The position numbers were made by a program, and so were the translations under genes. A DNA stretch of 52,037 bases, taken from contig NZ_APMH01000031.1 in the NCBI RefSeq assembly GCF_000359585.1, positions 1 to 52,037 of the forward strand, given 5' to 3'. This stretch comes from Clostridium tyrobutyricum DSM 2637 = ATCC 25755 = JCM 11008 (GTDB taxonomy: Bacteria > Bacillota > Clostridia > Clostridiales > Clostridiaceae). Under the pieces are notes generated by a model. That model did no database searches, was not told the DNA's origin, and saw nothing but the letters and a program-made list of their open reading frames with translations. This document shows, one piece after another, positions 41,520-49,298 of this stretch (position 1 is its first letter; the number at the start of each line of letters is the position of its first letter).

Positions 41520-42260
41520 TTAAAATAATTCTATATATAAGTCTCTATCGGCTACACGAGTTGGTACTCCTGTTAGCCTTTCAATCTCTTCCTTAAATCT
41601 TTCTGTATTACTATTTCCATCACTTAAATGTAATAGTGTAATTTCTCTAACACTGCTTAAGTCTGTTTCTTTTAAAAATTCCTTTACGTTTTCCAAACTA
41701 AAATGAGATTTTAACAATCTTCCTGCCAATACAGGATGTATTAATCCCTTTTCAATATTTTGTTGAAGTATATCTGAACTGTAGTTACATTCAATCATAA
41801 TGTGATTCAGTCCTGAGAATTTATATCTGCAGTAATAACTGTCTGTTATAAACAACAACTTTCCCATATCTTCATGCTGTATTAAAAATCCCAAAGGTTC
41901 TACAGCATCATGTTTAGTTTCAAATGGCAATACTGTAAAATTACCTATATTGCACTGTTCCTCACTTTTCAAAAATCCTAATCTGTAGGAATTAACTGCA
42001 CAATCATCAATGTCTAATTTTTGTGAGGTACCAACACTGGTGTATACATCTATTCCACTGCTGATTAACTCCTTAACAGCCTTACTGTGGTCTTTATGTT
42101 CATGGCTGACCAAACACCCTACTATATTACTTAAATTGAATTTGAGCCCTCTCAGGATTGTTTTATATGGTAATCCACATTCAAGCATCAATGTCTCTTT
42201 TTCATCCTGGAGCAGATAGCAGTTACCTGCTGATCCACTCCCTAGTACTTTAAGTTTCAT
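41520..42260 (-). CDS. metallo-beta-lactamase-fold hydrolase of a recombination module
   Basis: The 246-aa protein has the MBL signature HEHKDH at residues 53-58, an early GSGSAGNCYLL loop and further metal ligands around KHDAVEPLGF, FITDSYYC and LLHLSDGNS. It resembles YycJ/WalJ-type proteins. In many clostridial phages such a protein sits beside RecT, as here (one-base overlap), where it may act as the nuclease partner of the annealing protein; that role is inferred from context. Confidence 0.8.
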   Translation of the reverse strand: MKLKVLGSGSAGNCYLLQDEKETLMLECGLPYKTILRGLKFNLSNIVGCLVSHEHKDHSKAVKELISSGIDVYTSVGTSQKLDIDDCAVNSYRLGFLKSEEQCNIGNFTVLPFETKHDAVEPLGFLIQHEDMGKLLFITDSYYCRYKFSGLNHIMIECNYSSDILQQNIEKGLIHPVLAGRLLKSHFSLENVKEFLKETDLSSVREITLLHLSDGNSNTERFKEEIERLTGVPTRVADRDLYIELF

Positions 42261-43219
42261 TAGAATCCCGGACCTTCCAGTATAGTCTGCTGCTGTTCAT
42301 TTTTATCCTGGTCTTTAGCTGTATCCTTAGGTTCAACATCAATTACTTTGTTGCTCTCTTGAGATTTTATTTTTTCTTTATCCTGATTCTTTTTATTAGA
42401 ACGTTCTATATCCAATGGTTCTTTATTAGCCTTATCCTTTATTTCTTCTTTAACTTCATATTTAACATTGTCAACTATATCTTTTTCATCATAGGTCTTG
42501 TCTGTATTGTTAAAGGCTTCAATTAAAATATCACTGTCATCCGATGTATTGGCATACATCTTACAAGCTCTATTGATTACTGTTTTCTTTGCCATTTCAT
42601 CTGTGAAATTATTATGGGCTGTAGATTTTCCACTTTTGTAGGCTACTCCTTGTCCCCATGCTTTTTTAATCTGTTCCATATTCATAACCTCAGCATGAAT
42701 TGGACCACTCTCTCCAAGTACTACTGCAAAGGCACCTTTGATTTTTGTAATATCAATATTTTCAAACTTGGGATTGAACTTGCTGATTTTAAGCGTTGCT
42801 GTATTCAAATCATAGGTCTGTTCAAATTCATCACCTTCATATATGCAGTAGGCTTTGACATCCTTAACACCCTTTAATCTCTTTGTAACTGCCACAGTTC
42901 CCATATAACTTCTCATTAACTGGAGCTGGTTTCCATAAGCTACAAAGTAACACTGTTTCTTGGCCGGGCTTAATCCCTGAAGGCACATATCATAAAGTGA
43001 CCCTATTATTGAATTCTTTGTGCATACATCCAGTGCCAGTTTTCCACTTCTATCTTTAACTTCCTGAAGCTGCAGCCATGCACTGTTAAGTGCATTTGCT
43101 ACAGAATAGTTCTTCGGAAAAGCTATGTCATTATTCTTCCTAAGTTCATTTATCTTTAACGTTACTTGATTTAAAGCTTCTTCTTTTGCCAGTGTCAGAG
43201 CTGTATTTTCATTACTCAT
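42260..43219 (-). CDS. recT: RecT single-strand annealing protein
   Basis: The 319-aa protein contains the RecT core at residues 30-230: CTKNSIIGSLYDMCLQGLSP, CYFVAYGNQLQLMRSYMGTV, NFTDEMAKKTVINRACK. The C-terminal 90 residues are charged and disordered (rich in Lys, Glu and Asp), a region that often contacts single-strand binding proteins. It promotes phage recombination. No RecE-type nuclease is adjacent; the MBL protein and the SMC-like ATPase flank it. Confidence 0.92.
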   Translation of the reverse strand: MSNENTALTLAKEEALNQVTLKINELRKNNDIAFPKNYSVANALNSAWLQLQEVKDRSGKLALDVCTKNSIIGSLYDMCLQGLSPAKKQCYFVAYGNQLQLMRSYMGTVAVTKRLKGVKDVKAYCIYEGDEFEQTYDLNTATLKISKFNPKFENIDITKIKGAFAVVLGESGPIHAEVMNMEQIKKAWGQGVAYKSGKSTAHNNFTDEMAKKTVINRACKMYANTSDDSDILIEAFNNTDKTYDEKDIVDNVKYEVKEEIKDKANKEPLDIERSNKKNQDKEKIKSQESNKVIDVEPKDTAKDQDKNEQQQTILEGPGF

Positions 43220-43247
43220 TTACATCAAATCCTCTCTTTCAGTTTTA

Positions 43248-45233
43248 TTAGCTTGCCATTTCTGCTTGGAATGTTTCTGTATCATTCTTTATCCTTAATT
43301 TTTTATCACTGCTGCTTACAACTAAATTCACTATCTGGCTTTCAGTGTCTATAAGTTTTGTTGTACTCTCACGGTTATCTATGAATATTGGTGCTTTGAT
43401 TCCATAATAATTTGCCAGAGTATTTATAATATCTATACCGGCATTGATCTTTGCTCCTGAATTAAGATTTGTTGAGAATGGAACACCATCAACGAGTGCT
43501 TCACAATCTTCATCAATTCCTCCATTAACCTGTGTTTTAAAAAATCTGAACTTAACATACTTAAATTTAGAGTTAATACTTGATTCCATAAGTTTTACCT
43601 TAGTTTTTATAAATTCATCACACATGAAATCCTGATTTTCTAAATCTGCAATCTGCTGTGCTAAATTTTTTTCTTTATCCATGAGTTCCTTGATTCTAGC
43701 TTTTGTCTTAAGATTGATTTCCTTATAGGATAAATCCTTATTAACTTCTTCAAGTTCATTTTGAAGTTTTACCTTTCTCTCTCTGAGATCCTGTGTCTGT
43801 GAATTTACCTCAACTGGTTTAGACAGTTCAGATTCTAGCTGTTCAATCTGCTTAAGCGTTTCCTGATATTCTTTATTTTCATCAAGATTTATAGTTATTT
43901 TGAAATTATCCAATTTACTTTGAAGTTCAGCTTTTTTATTATTAAGAGTTTCAAGTTTTTCATTTGCATTTTCAATGAAAGATTGATTTTTAGATGCTCT
44001 CTCCTGATACTTCTTAAGATCATCAGATTTATCCGTTCCTTTCTGACTTATATCCGTTAAGATTTTAGCTTTATTTTGATTGAAATTTGCTTCAAGCTCC
44101 TGTCTGTGACTTTCAATATCCTCTTCATCAAAAGGTCTTTTGCATAAAGGGCAAACTTTAGCATTCTCCGGAAGCTCAAATACCTTTTTATTTTCATCAA
44201 ACCACTTGGCTCTTAAATTTTTAACATCTGTCTCTAAACTCTTGACCATTTTAAGATTATTGTTTTTCTCAGATTCAAGAGATCTTATATCAAATTTGAG
44301 TTCAGCAATTTCTCCATTTAAGCTTGTTAACTCCTGTGATATGTCATCTTTCCCACTTTCAGCCTTTGATATCTCTTTACGTTCAATATCCTTCAGCTTC
44401 GATTTAAGTCCATACAATTTATCCTTCTTGTCAAACAATTCATCATTTATCTTTGAAGTGTCCATGAGTTGTGCATCTATACTTTTTATACCTGAAACAA
44501 TTCCTCGCTTTCTAAAATCTAAGGCATCAAAGTCAATATCCTCTCTCAGTTCTCTTCTCTTTTCATCAACTCTTGGTGGAATTGAATCTTTATCCTTAAC
44601 TAATTTTTTCTTTGAAGCACTTATACTTTTCTTGATTTCTTCTATAGTTTTATTCTGAATTAAATCATTTAGTGGACTTAATTCTTTCCTTGAGTTAATT
44701 ACGCTCTCATCTGTAATCTCTCCTATGATATCCATAAGTACTTTTTTTCTATCCTGCCATTTCATATTGGTTGAGAAATATAGAGGATTTGTTATAAGTT
44801 TGAATATATCCTCCGGAATAATATTATTGATTTTCTGCTTATACTCTTTTTGCTTCTTTGGAACATCATCAATGTAGTACGTAGTGGTTACTCCTTTAAG
44901 TTCTGCATCAGGCTTTCCTTTAGGATTAACCCATTTTTCCTTTAGAAGCTTTTTCAAAACAACATTTACTCCATCTATTTGAATTACTGCTTCAACTTCC
45001 GTTTCAAGCATGTGAATTACATTATTATTTTCATCAAGTGGCTGAACATCAAATTTGCTTCTGTCCTGACTATCCTTGTCAAAGAGCAGCCATGTAAATG
45101 CATCAAATATGCTTGTCTTTCCTGTGGCATTGTCTCCGTAGATATTGGTTATGTTTGAAAAATCTATGTCCAACTCTTTTATACCCTTGAAATTTCTAAG
45201 ACTTAATTTCTCTAAAAATATTGATTTACTCAT
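43248..45233 (-). CDS. Rad50/SbcC-like AAA ATPase with zinc hook
   Basis: The 661-aa protein has Walker A (GDNATGKTS at about residues 34-42), long coiled coils split by a CPLC zinc hook near residues 361-364, and a C-terminal ATPase half ending in APIFIDNRES, where the usual Walker B acidic pair reads D-N. It would hold DNA ends during recombination. With RecT and an MBL-fold protein it forms a repair module. No separate SbcD-like nuclease is present. Confidence 0.85.
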   Translation of the reverse strand: MSKSIFLEKLSLRNFKGIKELDIDFSNITNIYGDNATGKTSIFDAFTWLLFDKDSQDRSKFDVQPLDENNNVIHMLETEVEAVIQIDGVNVVLKKLLKEKWVNPKGKPDAELKGVTTTYYIDDVPKKQKEYKQKINNIIPEDIFKLITNPLYFSTNMKWQDRKKVLMDIIGEITDESVINSRKELSPLNDLIQNKTIEEIKKSISASKKKLVKDKDSIPPRVDEKRRELREDIDFDALDFRKRGIVSGIKSIDAQLMDTSKINDELFDKKDKLYGLKSKLKDIERKEISKAESGKDDISQELTSLNGEIAELKFDIRSLESEKNNNLKMVKSLETDVKNLRAKWFDENKKVFELPENAKVCPLCKRPFDEEDIESHRQELEANFNQNKAKILTDISQKGTDKSDDLKKYQERASKNQSFIENANEKLETLNNKKAELQSKLDNFKITINLDENKEYQETLKQIEQLESELSKPVEVNSQTQDLRERKVKLQNELEEVNKDLSYKEINLKTKARIKELMDKEKNLAQQIADLENQDFMCDEFIKTKVKLMESSINSKFKYVKFRFFKTQVNGGIDEDCEALVDGVPFSTNLNSGAKINAGIDIINTLANYYGIKAPIFIDNRESTTKLIDTESQIVNLVVSSSDKKLRIKNDTETFQAEMAS

Positions 45234-45311
45234 AATTTTCCTCCCATATTTGATTTTTCTCTCATCCTCGTGTAGAATGAGAATAATGTATTTTTATTTT
45301 TGCCTTTTTAA

Positions 45312-45680
45312 TTAAAGGCTTTCTTTTTTATATCTATCTAAAATCTTTAAATATTCTTGATATATATCATCTGCAATCCTTAAACATGGTGCTACTTGAC
45401 CGGAACGCGTTAAAAATATTTTTGCAGTATCATCAATTACTACAATGTTATTTTTTTCAACAAAGTCCAACATTCCATCATTTTCTGAATAATCTTTTAT
45501 GCAAGCGTGAGTTTGTGGAAAACTTTCTTCAGGATTTACAGTTATTCTTGCTACTACCGAACCATCTTCAGTATCAATCAATGTTAACGCTATATTTTTA
45601 TTGTCTGATTGTGTATATAAACCAACATCCAAATAACAGTTCCAATCCTTATATTTCAATCCTTCTCTTAATCTATTCAT
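45312..45680 (-). CDS. hypothetical protein, DUF4313-like
   Basis: The 122-aa protein starts with YKDWNCYLDVGLYTQSDN and continues with IALTLIDTEDGSVVARITVN, a beta-rich pattern I associate with DUF4313, a domain of mobile elements. The C-terminal part is a helix (CLRIADDIYQEYLKILDRYK). No activity is known. Confidence 0.5.
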   Translation of the reverse strand: MNRLREGLKYKDWNCYLDVGLYTQSDNKNIALTLIDTEDGSVVARITVNPEESFPQTHACIKDYSENDGMLDFVEKNNIVVIDDTAKIFLTRSGQVAPCLRIADDIYQEYLKILDRYKKESL

Positions 45681-45696
45681 TTACATCCCCCAATTC

Positions 45697-45894
45697 CTAT
45701 CTAAGTAAATTCTTAACCTGTTCATCTGTAGCAGTGTCAATCTCTCCAATCGTCTTACCCGTTTCAGTATCATATAATTCATCTCCATCAAGTTCTATCG
45801 CATTACGCTTAACTTTGCCTACTGCTTTCCAAAAAGGATATCCGGCAAAATAAGCTTTCACTATTATTTCTGCATTTCTTAAGTTAAGGTCCAT
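45697..45894 (-). CDS. hypothetical small phage protein
   Basis: ATG 45894 follows GAAGGTG by seven bases. The 65-aa product (LRNAEIIVKAYFAGYPFWKA; ELYDTETGKTIGEIDTATDE) is not recognised. It lies between the 122-aa gene and the 59-aa gene in the early operon. Confidence 0.5.
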   Translation of the reverse strand: MDLNLRNAEIIVKAYFAGYPFWKAVGKVKRNAIELDGDELYDTETGKTIGEIDTATDEQVKNLLR

Positions 45895-45909
45895 ATTACT
45901 CACCTTCTT

Positions 45910-46089
45910 TCAAATACTCATTAAAACCTTTGAGCTCATTATTGCTATAGTAAGCATTTGTTTTAAACTTGTCCTTTTACCAAACTTAACTCTGTTTTCT
46001 CTTATATCATCAGTGGTAATCTGTAGTATTTCTTTAAAATCTTGTTCAGATACCTTGATTCCAAGTTCTTTAAGTAGTTGTTTTATCAT
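45910..46089 (-). CDS. hypothetical 59-aa protein coupled to the sigma factor
   Basis: Its ATG overlaps the sigma-factor stop in an ATGA arrangement, so it is translated by coupling. The product MIKQLLKELGIKVSEQDFKE...VLMSI is helical with no recognised domain. Its place suggests a role linked to the sigma factor, but that is only inference. Confidence 0.55.
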   Translation of the reverse strand: MIKQLLKELGIKVSEQDFKEILQITTDDIRENRVKFGKRTSLKQMLTIAIMSSKVLMSI

Positions 46090-46628
46090 GCCATAAGCTC
46101 CCTTCTGAGTAACTCCAGTGCCCTATTAATGCGATTCGAAATTGCCTGTCTAGTTATCTTTTCTTTTTTACTTATCTCTCCTTGGTCAAATCCATAATAA
46201 TAGTAAAGTTTTATAGTTCTCTTTAAATGAGCTGGAAGTTTATCCAGTAACAAATTAACCTCTGTAGCAAAAAATCCATACTCCTCACTTTTCAATAAAT
46301 CCATATAAGATACAGTTTCACCCTCTTTTAACTCAACATTTAAGGAAATAGGAGTGTTATCTTTCTTAAATTTTCCCCTTGCACTAGTTAAGTTCCATGA
46401 ATCTTTCCTCATAGCATTGTATATTTCAGTTCTTATATACTTTGATGCAATAGTTGAAAATCTATATCCTTTGCTTTCATCAAAAACTTTAGAAGCCTTT
46501 ATGAGTCCTATAGAACCAATCTGAACTAAATCTTCTAAGCTGTGCCTATAGCCAACTCCTTTGTGTTGTTTGAGAGCTATACTATAAACCAACCCCATAT
46601 GGTCCTCTATATTAATCCCCTTATTCAT
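46086..46628 (-). CDS. phage-encoded sigma-70 family factor
   Basis: The 180-aa protein has region 2 (HSLEDLVQIGSIGLIKASKV; KGYRFSTIASKYIRTEIYN) and region 4 (LPAHLKRTIKLYYYYGFDQG; ISKKEKITRQAISNRINRAL). The length matches short sigma factors of the sporulation/phage type. It is expressed early and probably directs polymerase to middle or late phage promoters, working with the regulator at 35544. Confidence 0.88.
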   Translation of the reverse strand: MNKGINIEDHMGLVYSIALKQHKGVGYRHSLEDLVQIGSIGLIKASKVFDESKGYRFSTIASKYIRTEIYNAMRKDSWNLTSARGKFKKDNTPISLNVELKEGETVSYMDLLKSEEYGFFATEVNLLLDKLPAHLKRTIKLYYYYGFDQGEISKKEKITRQAISNRINRALELLRRELMA

Positions 46629-46785
46629 TAGCTTCCCTCCTTATTTTTTCTTTGACTAATTTGTCATGTGCAACTAGATGAATGCATCTGTCCTTTTCTC
46701 TGGTGTCATGCTCTATAGCATATTCCAATGCTTTAATCTGCATATCCAATTCTGCGTTGTCCTCTGGAATTATTACCTCTAACAC
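46621..46785 (-). CDS. hypothetical small helical protein
   Basis: GTG 46785 is set by GGAGGAAG upstream; the longer frame to 46845 lacks support. The 54-aa product (DNAELDMQIKALEYAIEHDT; VAHDKLVKEKIRREANE) is helical and charged. It overlaps the sigma-factor start by eight bases. Confidence 0.5.
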   Translation of the reverse strand: MLEVIIPEDNAELDMQIKALEYAIEHDTREKDRCIHLVAHDKLVKEKIRREANE

Positions 46786-46828
46786 TTTTCTTCCTCCTTT
46801 TTGCTTTATTTTAAAGGTTTTTACATAT

Positions 46829-46850
46829 TTTTGTAGAATTATCACCCTTA
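46829..46850 (+). promoter_or_regulatory. shared upstream element of plus-strand mini-genes (copy 2)
   Basis: The block TTTTGTAGAATTATCACCCT sits just before the KTSC gene's ribosome binding site and matches the copy at 19429-19449 in all but one or two bases. A weaker version (TGTTGAATATT) is at 33694 before the other KTSC gene. Confidence 0.45.
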
Positions 46851-46868
46851 TGAAAGGTGGTGATTACT

Positions 46869-47069
46869 ATGAATTTACTTCCTGTATCATCAAGGCGAAT
46901 GAATGGCGTTGGTTATGAAAATGGCGTAATGTACATTCAGTTCAAAGATGGATCTATTTACGCTTATGAAAATGTATCTGAATCTGAATATCAAAACTTT
47001 ATAAATTCTTCATCTTTAGGTTCAGCTTTATCTACATTTGACAAAATTCATCCATACCACAGAGTTTAA
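46869..47069 (+). CDS. KTSC-domain protein, plus-strand mini-gene
   Basis: ATG 46869 follows AAAGGTGG by about eight bases. The 66-aa product carries the KTSC pattern: PVSSRRMNGVGYENGVMYIQ, FKDGSIYAYENVSESEYQNF and SSSLGSALSTFD. Like the 33727 gene it stands alone on the plus strand inside a minus-strand operon. Both may be expressed under conditions other than the lytic cycle. Confidence 0.8.
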   Translation: MNLLPVSSRRMNGVGYENGVMYIQFKDGSIYAYENVSESEYQNFINSSSLGSALSTFDKIHPYHRV

Positions 47070-47092
47070 TTTTTTAGTGGTGGCTATCGTAT

Positions 47093-47257
47093 TTAGTCAT
47101 CACTTCCTATTGGTATTCCTATTTTATCCTCTACCAATTTGATTTCAACATCTGTAATAATCACAGTACAATGCGGATTATAATTATTTTTAAGATAATC
47201 TACTATTGGATTGCACAATTCTTTTAATGAATTAATCTCTTCAATTTGTTTACTCAC
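47093..47257 (-). CDS. hypothetical small phage protein
   Basis: GTG 47257 follows GGAGGAAG; the frame to 47275 would start in that site. The 54-aa product has a helix (EEINSLKELCNPIVDYLKNN) then strands (PHCTVIITDVEIKLVEDKIG). It resembles a small domain seen in many clostridial phages, without known function. Its start overlaps the upstream gene's end. Confidence 0.5.
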   Translation of the reverse strand: MSKQIEEINSLKELCNPIVDYLKNNYNPHCTVIITDVEIKLVEDKIGIPIGSDD

Positions 47258-47432
47258 TTTTCTTCCTCCTCTCAATTTCTTTTTCTACTGCAGCAATTTT
47301 GCTTTTTACCTTTTCTCCTCTTTTGAGTTCTATTCCAAGGCAAACTTTGGCCATAGTTAAATCAAATTCGGATGCTTTCTTTAAGCCAGTTTTAAATTCT
47401 TTACTGTTCAATGCTTCTTTACTCCATCTCAT
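47250..47432 (-). CDS. hypothetical basic helical protein
   Basis: ATG 47432 has GGGAGGGTG upstream. The 60-aa product is basic and helical (ALNSKEFKTGLKKASEFDLT; KSKIAAVEKEIERRKKS). No domain recognised; it belongs to a chain of overlapping early genes. Confidence 0.5.
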   Translation of the reverse strand: MRWSKEALNSKEFKTGLKKASEFDLTMAKVCLGIELKRGEKVKSKIAAVEKEIERRKKSE

Positions 47433-47626
47433 TCGCTCACCCTCCCTATGCACTTGCACCACTCAGGTATTACCCAAGAGTCATGGCAATCTGCTACAAA
47501 ATCATTTTCAGGTACAACCATGTGTCCATTCATCTTCTTAGCTTGATCTGGCAATGTACCAGTTAATTTTTTATATCTCTTAGAGGTAAATACATATTTA
47601 AGTCCCTTTCTGAATCTTTTGCCCAT
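47429..47626 (-). CDS. hypothetical small protein with Cys residues
   Basis: ATG 47626 follows AGGAGG by eight bases; the longer frame to 47677 overlaps the excisionase-like gene. The 65-aa product (MGKRFRKGLKYVFTSKRYKK) has a basic start and DCHDSWVIPEWCKCIGRVSE at the end, where three Cys and one His could bind metal. Function unknown. Confidence 0.5.
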   Translation of the reverse strand: MGKRFRKGLKYVFTSKRYKKLTGTLPDQAKKMNGHMVVPENDFVADCHDSWVIPEWCKCIGRVSE

Positions 47627-47637
47627 CCTCACTCCTC

Positions 47638-47898
47638 CTATAAAATTCTCTTTTCTTCTGAAACTTTTTCCAACCATAGATCTAGTTTCTTTTTATTTAT
47701 CAAAAATTTATTACCATTTCTAAAGCAAGGGAAATCAGAATTTTCAGCATGCACAAGTTCCATAAGTTTATCTCTTCCTATACCTGAATACTCTTTGCAT
47801 TCATCTATTGTCATTGTTGGTTTATTAATTTCTTTTAAAGCTTCTTGTATTGCATCCCTAATTATAGTTTTAAAGCTCTCATTCGCCTTTACTTCCAT
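47638..47898 (-). CDS. excisionase-like HTH protein
   Basis: The 86-aa protein ends in a MerR/excisionase-type domain: TIDECKEYSGIGRDKLMELV then FPCFRNGNKFLINKKKLDLW, a helix-turn-helix followed by the characteristic winged strands. It probably binds att arms and directs the integrase to excision, or regulates early genes. It is expressed from the lytic promoter. Confidence 0.75.
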   Translation of the reverse strand: MEVKANESFKTIIRDAIQEALKEINKPTMTIDECKEYSGIGRDKLMELVHAENSDFPCFRNGNKFLINKKKLDLWLEKVSEEKRIL

Positions 47899-47915
47899 AA
47901 ATAAATACCTCCTAT

Positions 47916-48395
47916 CTATTTAAGATTTTTCTGAATACAAAGTTTTAATTCCTGAGAGTTTATAGATATTTCATCCAAAGTTTTTATTATGGACTTCAAT
48001 TTAGGCTTTTCATCTTCGGTAATAACTCCATCAGATGTTATGTCTAGTAAATCTCTCCTAACATCATCAATATTTTTTAATGAAGCCAATACTTGGATAG
48101 TTGCTCTATCAATTCCCAATACTTTAAGTTGAGGTACTGTATACTTTCCTATAGGACACTGCTCACAGCAAAAATAATTTTCTAATTCAGGAGAATTATA
48201 TATATCAGCCATCATCAATACTTCTTCTGGATATGCACAAATACTATCAAGTTCTATACGTGCAAGCCTTGTCCTGTCTATTCCAATTATTTCAGCAGCA
48301 CCTTCTCTACTATTTAACTTATCATTTGTAGCTGCAGCTTCTATTCGTGCCTTATAATATATATTGTCTGCTGCTTTCGTAGCTTTTCTTGCCAT
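47916..48395 (-). CDS. Xre-like regulator with a Cys cluster
   Basis: The 159-aa protein has an Xre-like DNA-binding N-terminus (KLNSREGAAEIIGIDRTRLA; SICAYPEEVLMMADIYNSPE), then CCEQC near residues 74-78, and a helical C-terminus (QVLASLKNIDDVRRDLLDIT). I recognise the class from clostridial prophages, second in the lytic operon, but not its targets. The Cys cluster could bind metal. Confidence 0.6.
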   Translation of the reverse strand: MARKATKAADNIYYKARIEAAATNDKLNSREGAAEIIGIDRTRLARIELDSICAYPEEVLMMADIYNSPELENYFCCEQCPIGKYTVPQLKVLGIDRATIQVLASLKNIDDVRRDLLDITSDGVITEDEKPKLKSIIKTLDEISINSQELKLCIQKNLK

Positions 48396-48455
48396 TTATT
48401 TCACTTCCTTTTACCAGTAAAATTAAATTGTGGAATTATTATTTCTGTTTGTTAT

Positions 48456-48698
48456 CTATTTGGCAACTTTATCATCAAAAAAAATATTATTGAAGAAGAT
48501 AAAAGCGGGATCTTTTTTAAAAATTTTGCTGATTTTATACATTTCAGTCTCTGAAAAATCAGCATAACCATTTTCTTTTCTATTATAGGTAGATTCTGAT
48601 ATTCCAATCTTTTTAGCTATATCAGATTGTTTTAAATTATGTTCTACTCTTAGTCCTTTTAATTTAAAATTAGCCTTTTTCTTTTCCAATACTTTCAC
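48456..48698 (-). CDS. Cro-like Xre regulator
   Basis: A GTG start at 48698 follows AAGGAATGAG. The 80-aa protein is an Xre helix-turn-helix (LRVEHNLKQSDIAKKIGISE; STYNRKENGYADFSETEMYK). It is first in the lytic direction, transcribed from the consensus promoter at 48731-48759, and divergent from the repressor at 48848. Its last codons carry an operator-like TTTGGCAACT, so the gene end is itself a regulatory site. Confidence 0.8.
   Translation of the reverse strand: MKVLEKKKANFKLKGLRVEHNLKQSDIAKKIGISESTYNRKENGYADFSETEMYKISKIFKKDPAFIFFNNIFFDDKVAK
48459..48468 (+). promoter_or_regulatory. operator-like repeat inside the end of the Cro-like gene
   Basis: TTTGGCAACT here, with its flanks, matches 48719-48728 over about 25 bases with one mismatch. 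It encodes the last residues of the Cro-like protein and might serve to control downstream transcription. Confidence 0.5.
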
Positions 48699-48718
48699 CT
48701 CATTCCTTTTGTTATCTA

Positions 48719-48815
48719 TTTGGTAACTTTATTATATTATACGTTTGGCAACTTGTCAACGATTTTTAATAAAAATCTTTTATTTTTGGCAACTTGGTTG
48801 TCGTTTTTGGCAACT
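48719..48815 (+). promoter_or_regulatory. lysogeny-switch operators (TTTGGCAACT repeats)
   Basis: TTTGGYAACT occurs at 48719-48728, 48744-48753, 48785-48794 and 48806-48815, all in the same direction, across the region between the divergent regulators. Two copies overlap the lytic promoter and two lie before the repressor gene. They are the probable binding sites of the CI-like and Cro-like proteins. Confidence 0.8.
48731..48759 (-). promoter_or_regulatory. lytic early promoter, consensus
   Basis: On the minus strand TTGACA (48754-48759) and TATAAT (48731-48736) are 17 bases apart, a full consensus. An operator lies within the spacer and another just downstream. It drives the Cro-like gene and the whole early operon. 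Confidence 0.88.
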
Positions 48816-48824
48816 AGATGGTAT

Positions 48825-48830
48825 TATAAT
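48825..48830 (+). promoter_or_regulatory. repressor promoter -10 box
   Basis: TATAAT lies 18 bases before the repressor ATG, with no good -35 box at 16-18 bases. Operators overlap the -35 area, so autoregulation is likely. Confidence 0.5.
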
Positions 48831-48847
48831 TTTAAAGAGGTGTTATT

Positions 48848-49282
48848 ATGGCAACTTTTAATAAAAGAATGAAGGAACTGAGAGCTGAAAAAAATATAAC
48901 TTTAGAAGAGTTGGCAAAAGTTTTAAATACAACAAAATCTACTTTGTCAAGATATGAAAATAACTTAAGAACTCCAAATGCTGATTTTATAAATCAGTTA
49001 GCTAAATATTTTAATGTGTCTGCTGACTACCTTCTTGGTAATTCAGATATTAAAAAGCCAAGTCTTGAGAGTGATATTCCTCAGGAGTATACAGATAAAT
49101 ATAAAGTTACCAAAAAAGATATTGAACAGCATGACGAAGTTATAAAACATGCACAAGCTTTTATGATGGATGATGAAGTTGGAGAGGAAGATAAAGAAAA
49201 GCTTGTTGCAGTAATCAATAAACTTTATTGGGATTCAAAAGCTAAAAACAAAGAAAAGTTTGGGAGAAAAAAGGAAAAATAA
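48848..49282 (+). CDS. phage repressor, CI-like Xre protein
   Basis: The 144-aa protein has an N-terminal Xre helix-turn-helix (ELRAEKNITLEELAKVLNTT; STLSRYENNLRTPNADFINQ) and a short C-terminal helical part (IEQHDEVIKHAQAFMMDDEV). It lacks a LexA-type peptidase domain. Its neighbour is an ImmA-like protease, so induction probably works by cleavage as in ICEBs1/phi105. GAGGTG precedes the start. Confidence 0.88.
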   Translation: MATFNKRMKELRAEKNITLEELAKVLNTTKSTLSRYENNLRTPNADFINQLAKYFNVSADYLLGNSDIKKPSLESDIPQEYTDKYKVTKKDIEQHDEVIKHAQAFMMDDEVGEEDKEKLVAVINKLYWDSKAKNKEKFGRKKEK

Positions 49283-49298
49283 ACGAGGTGTTTTATAT

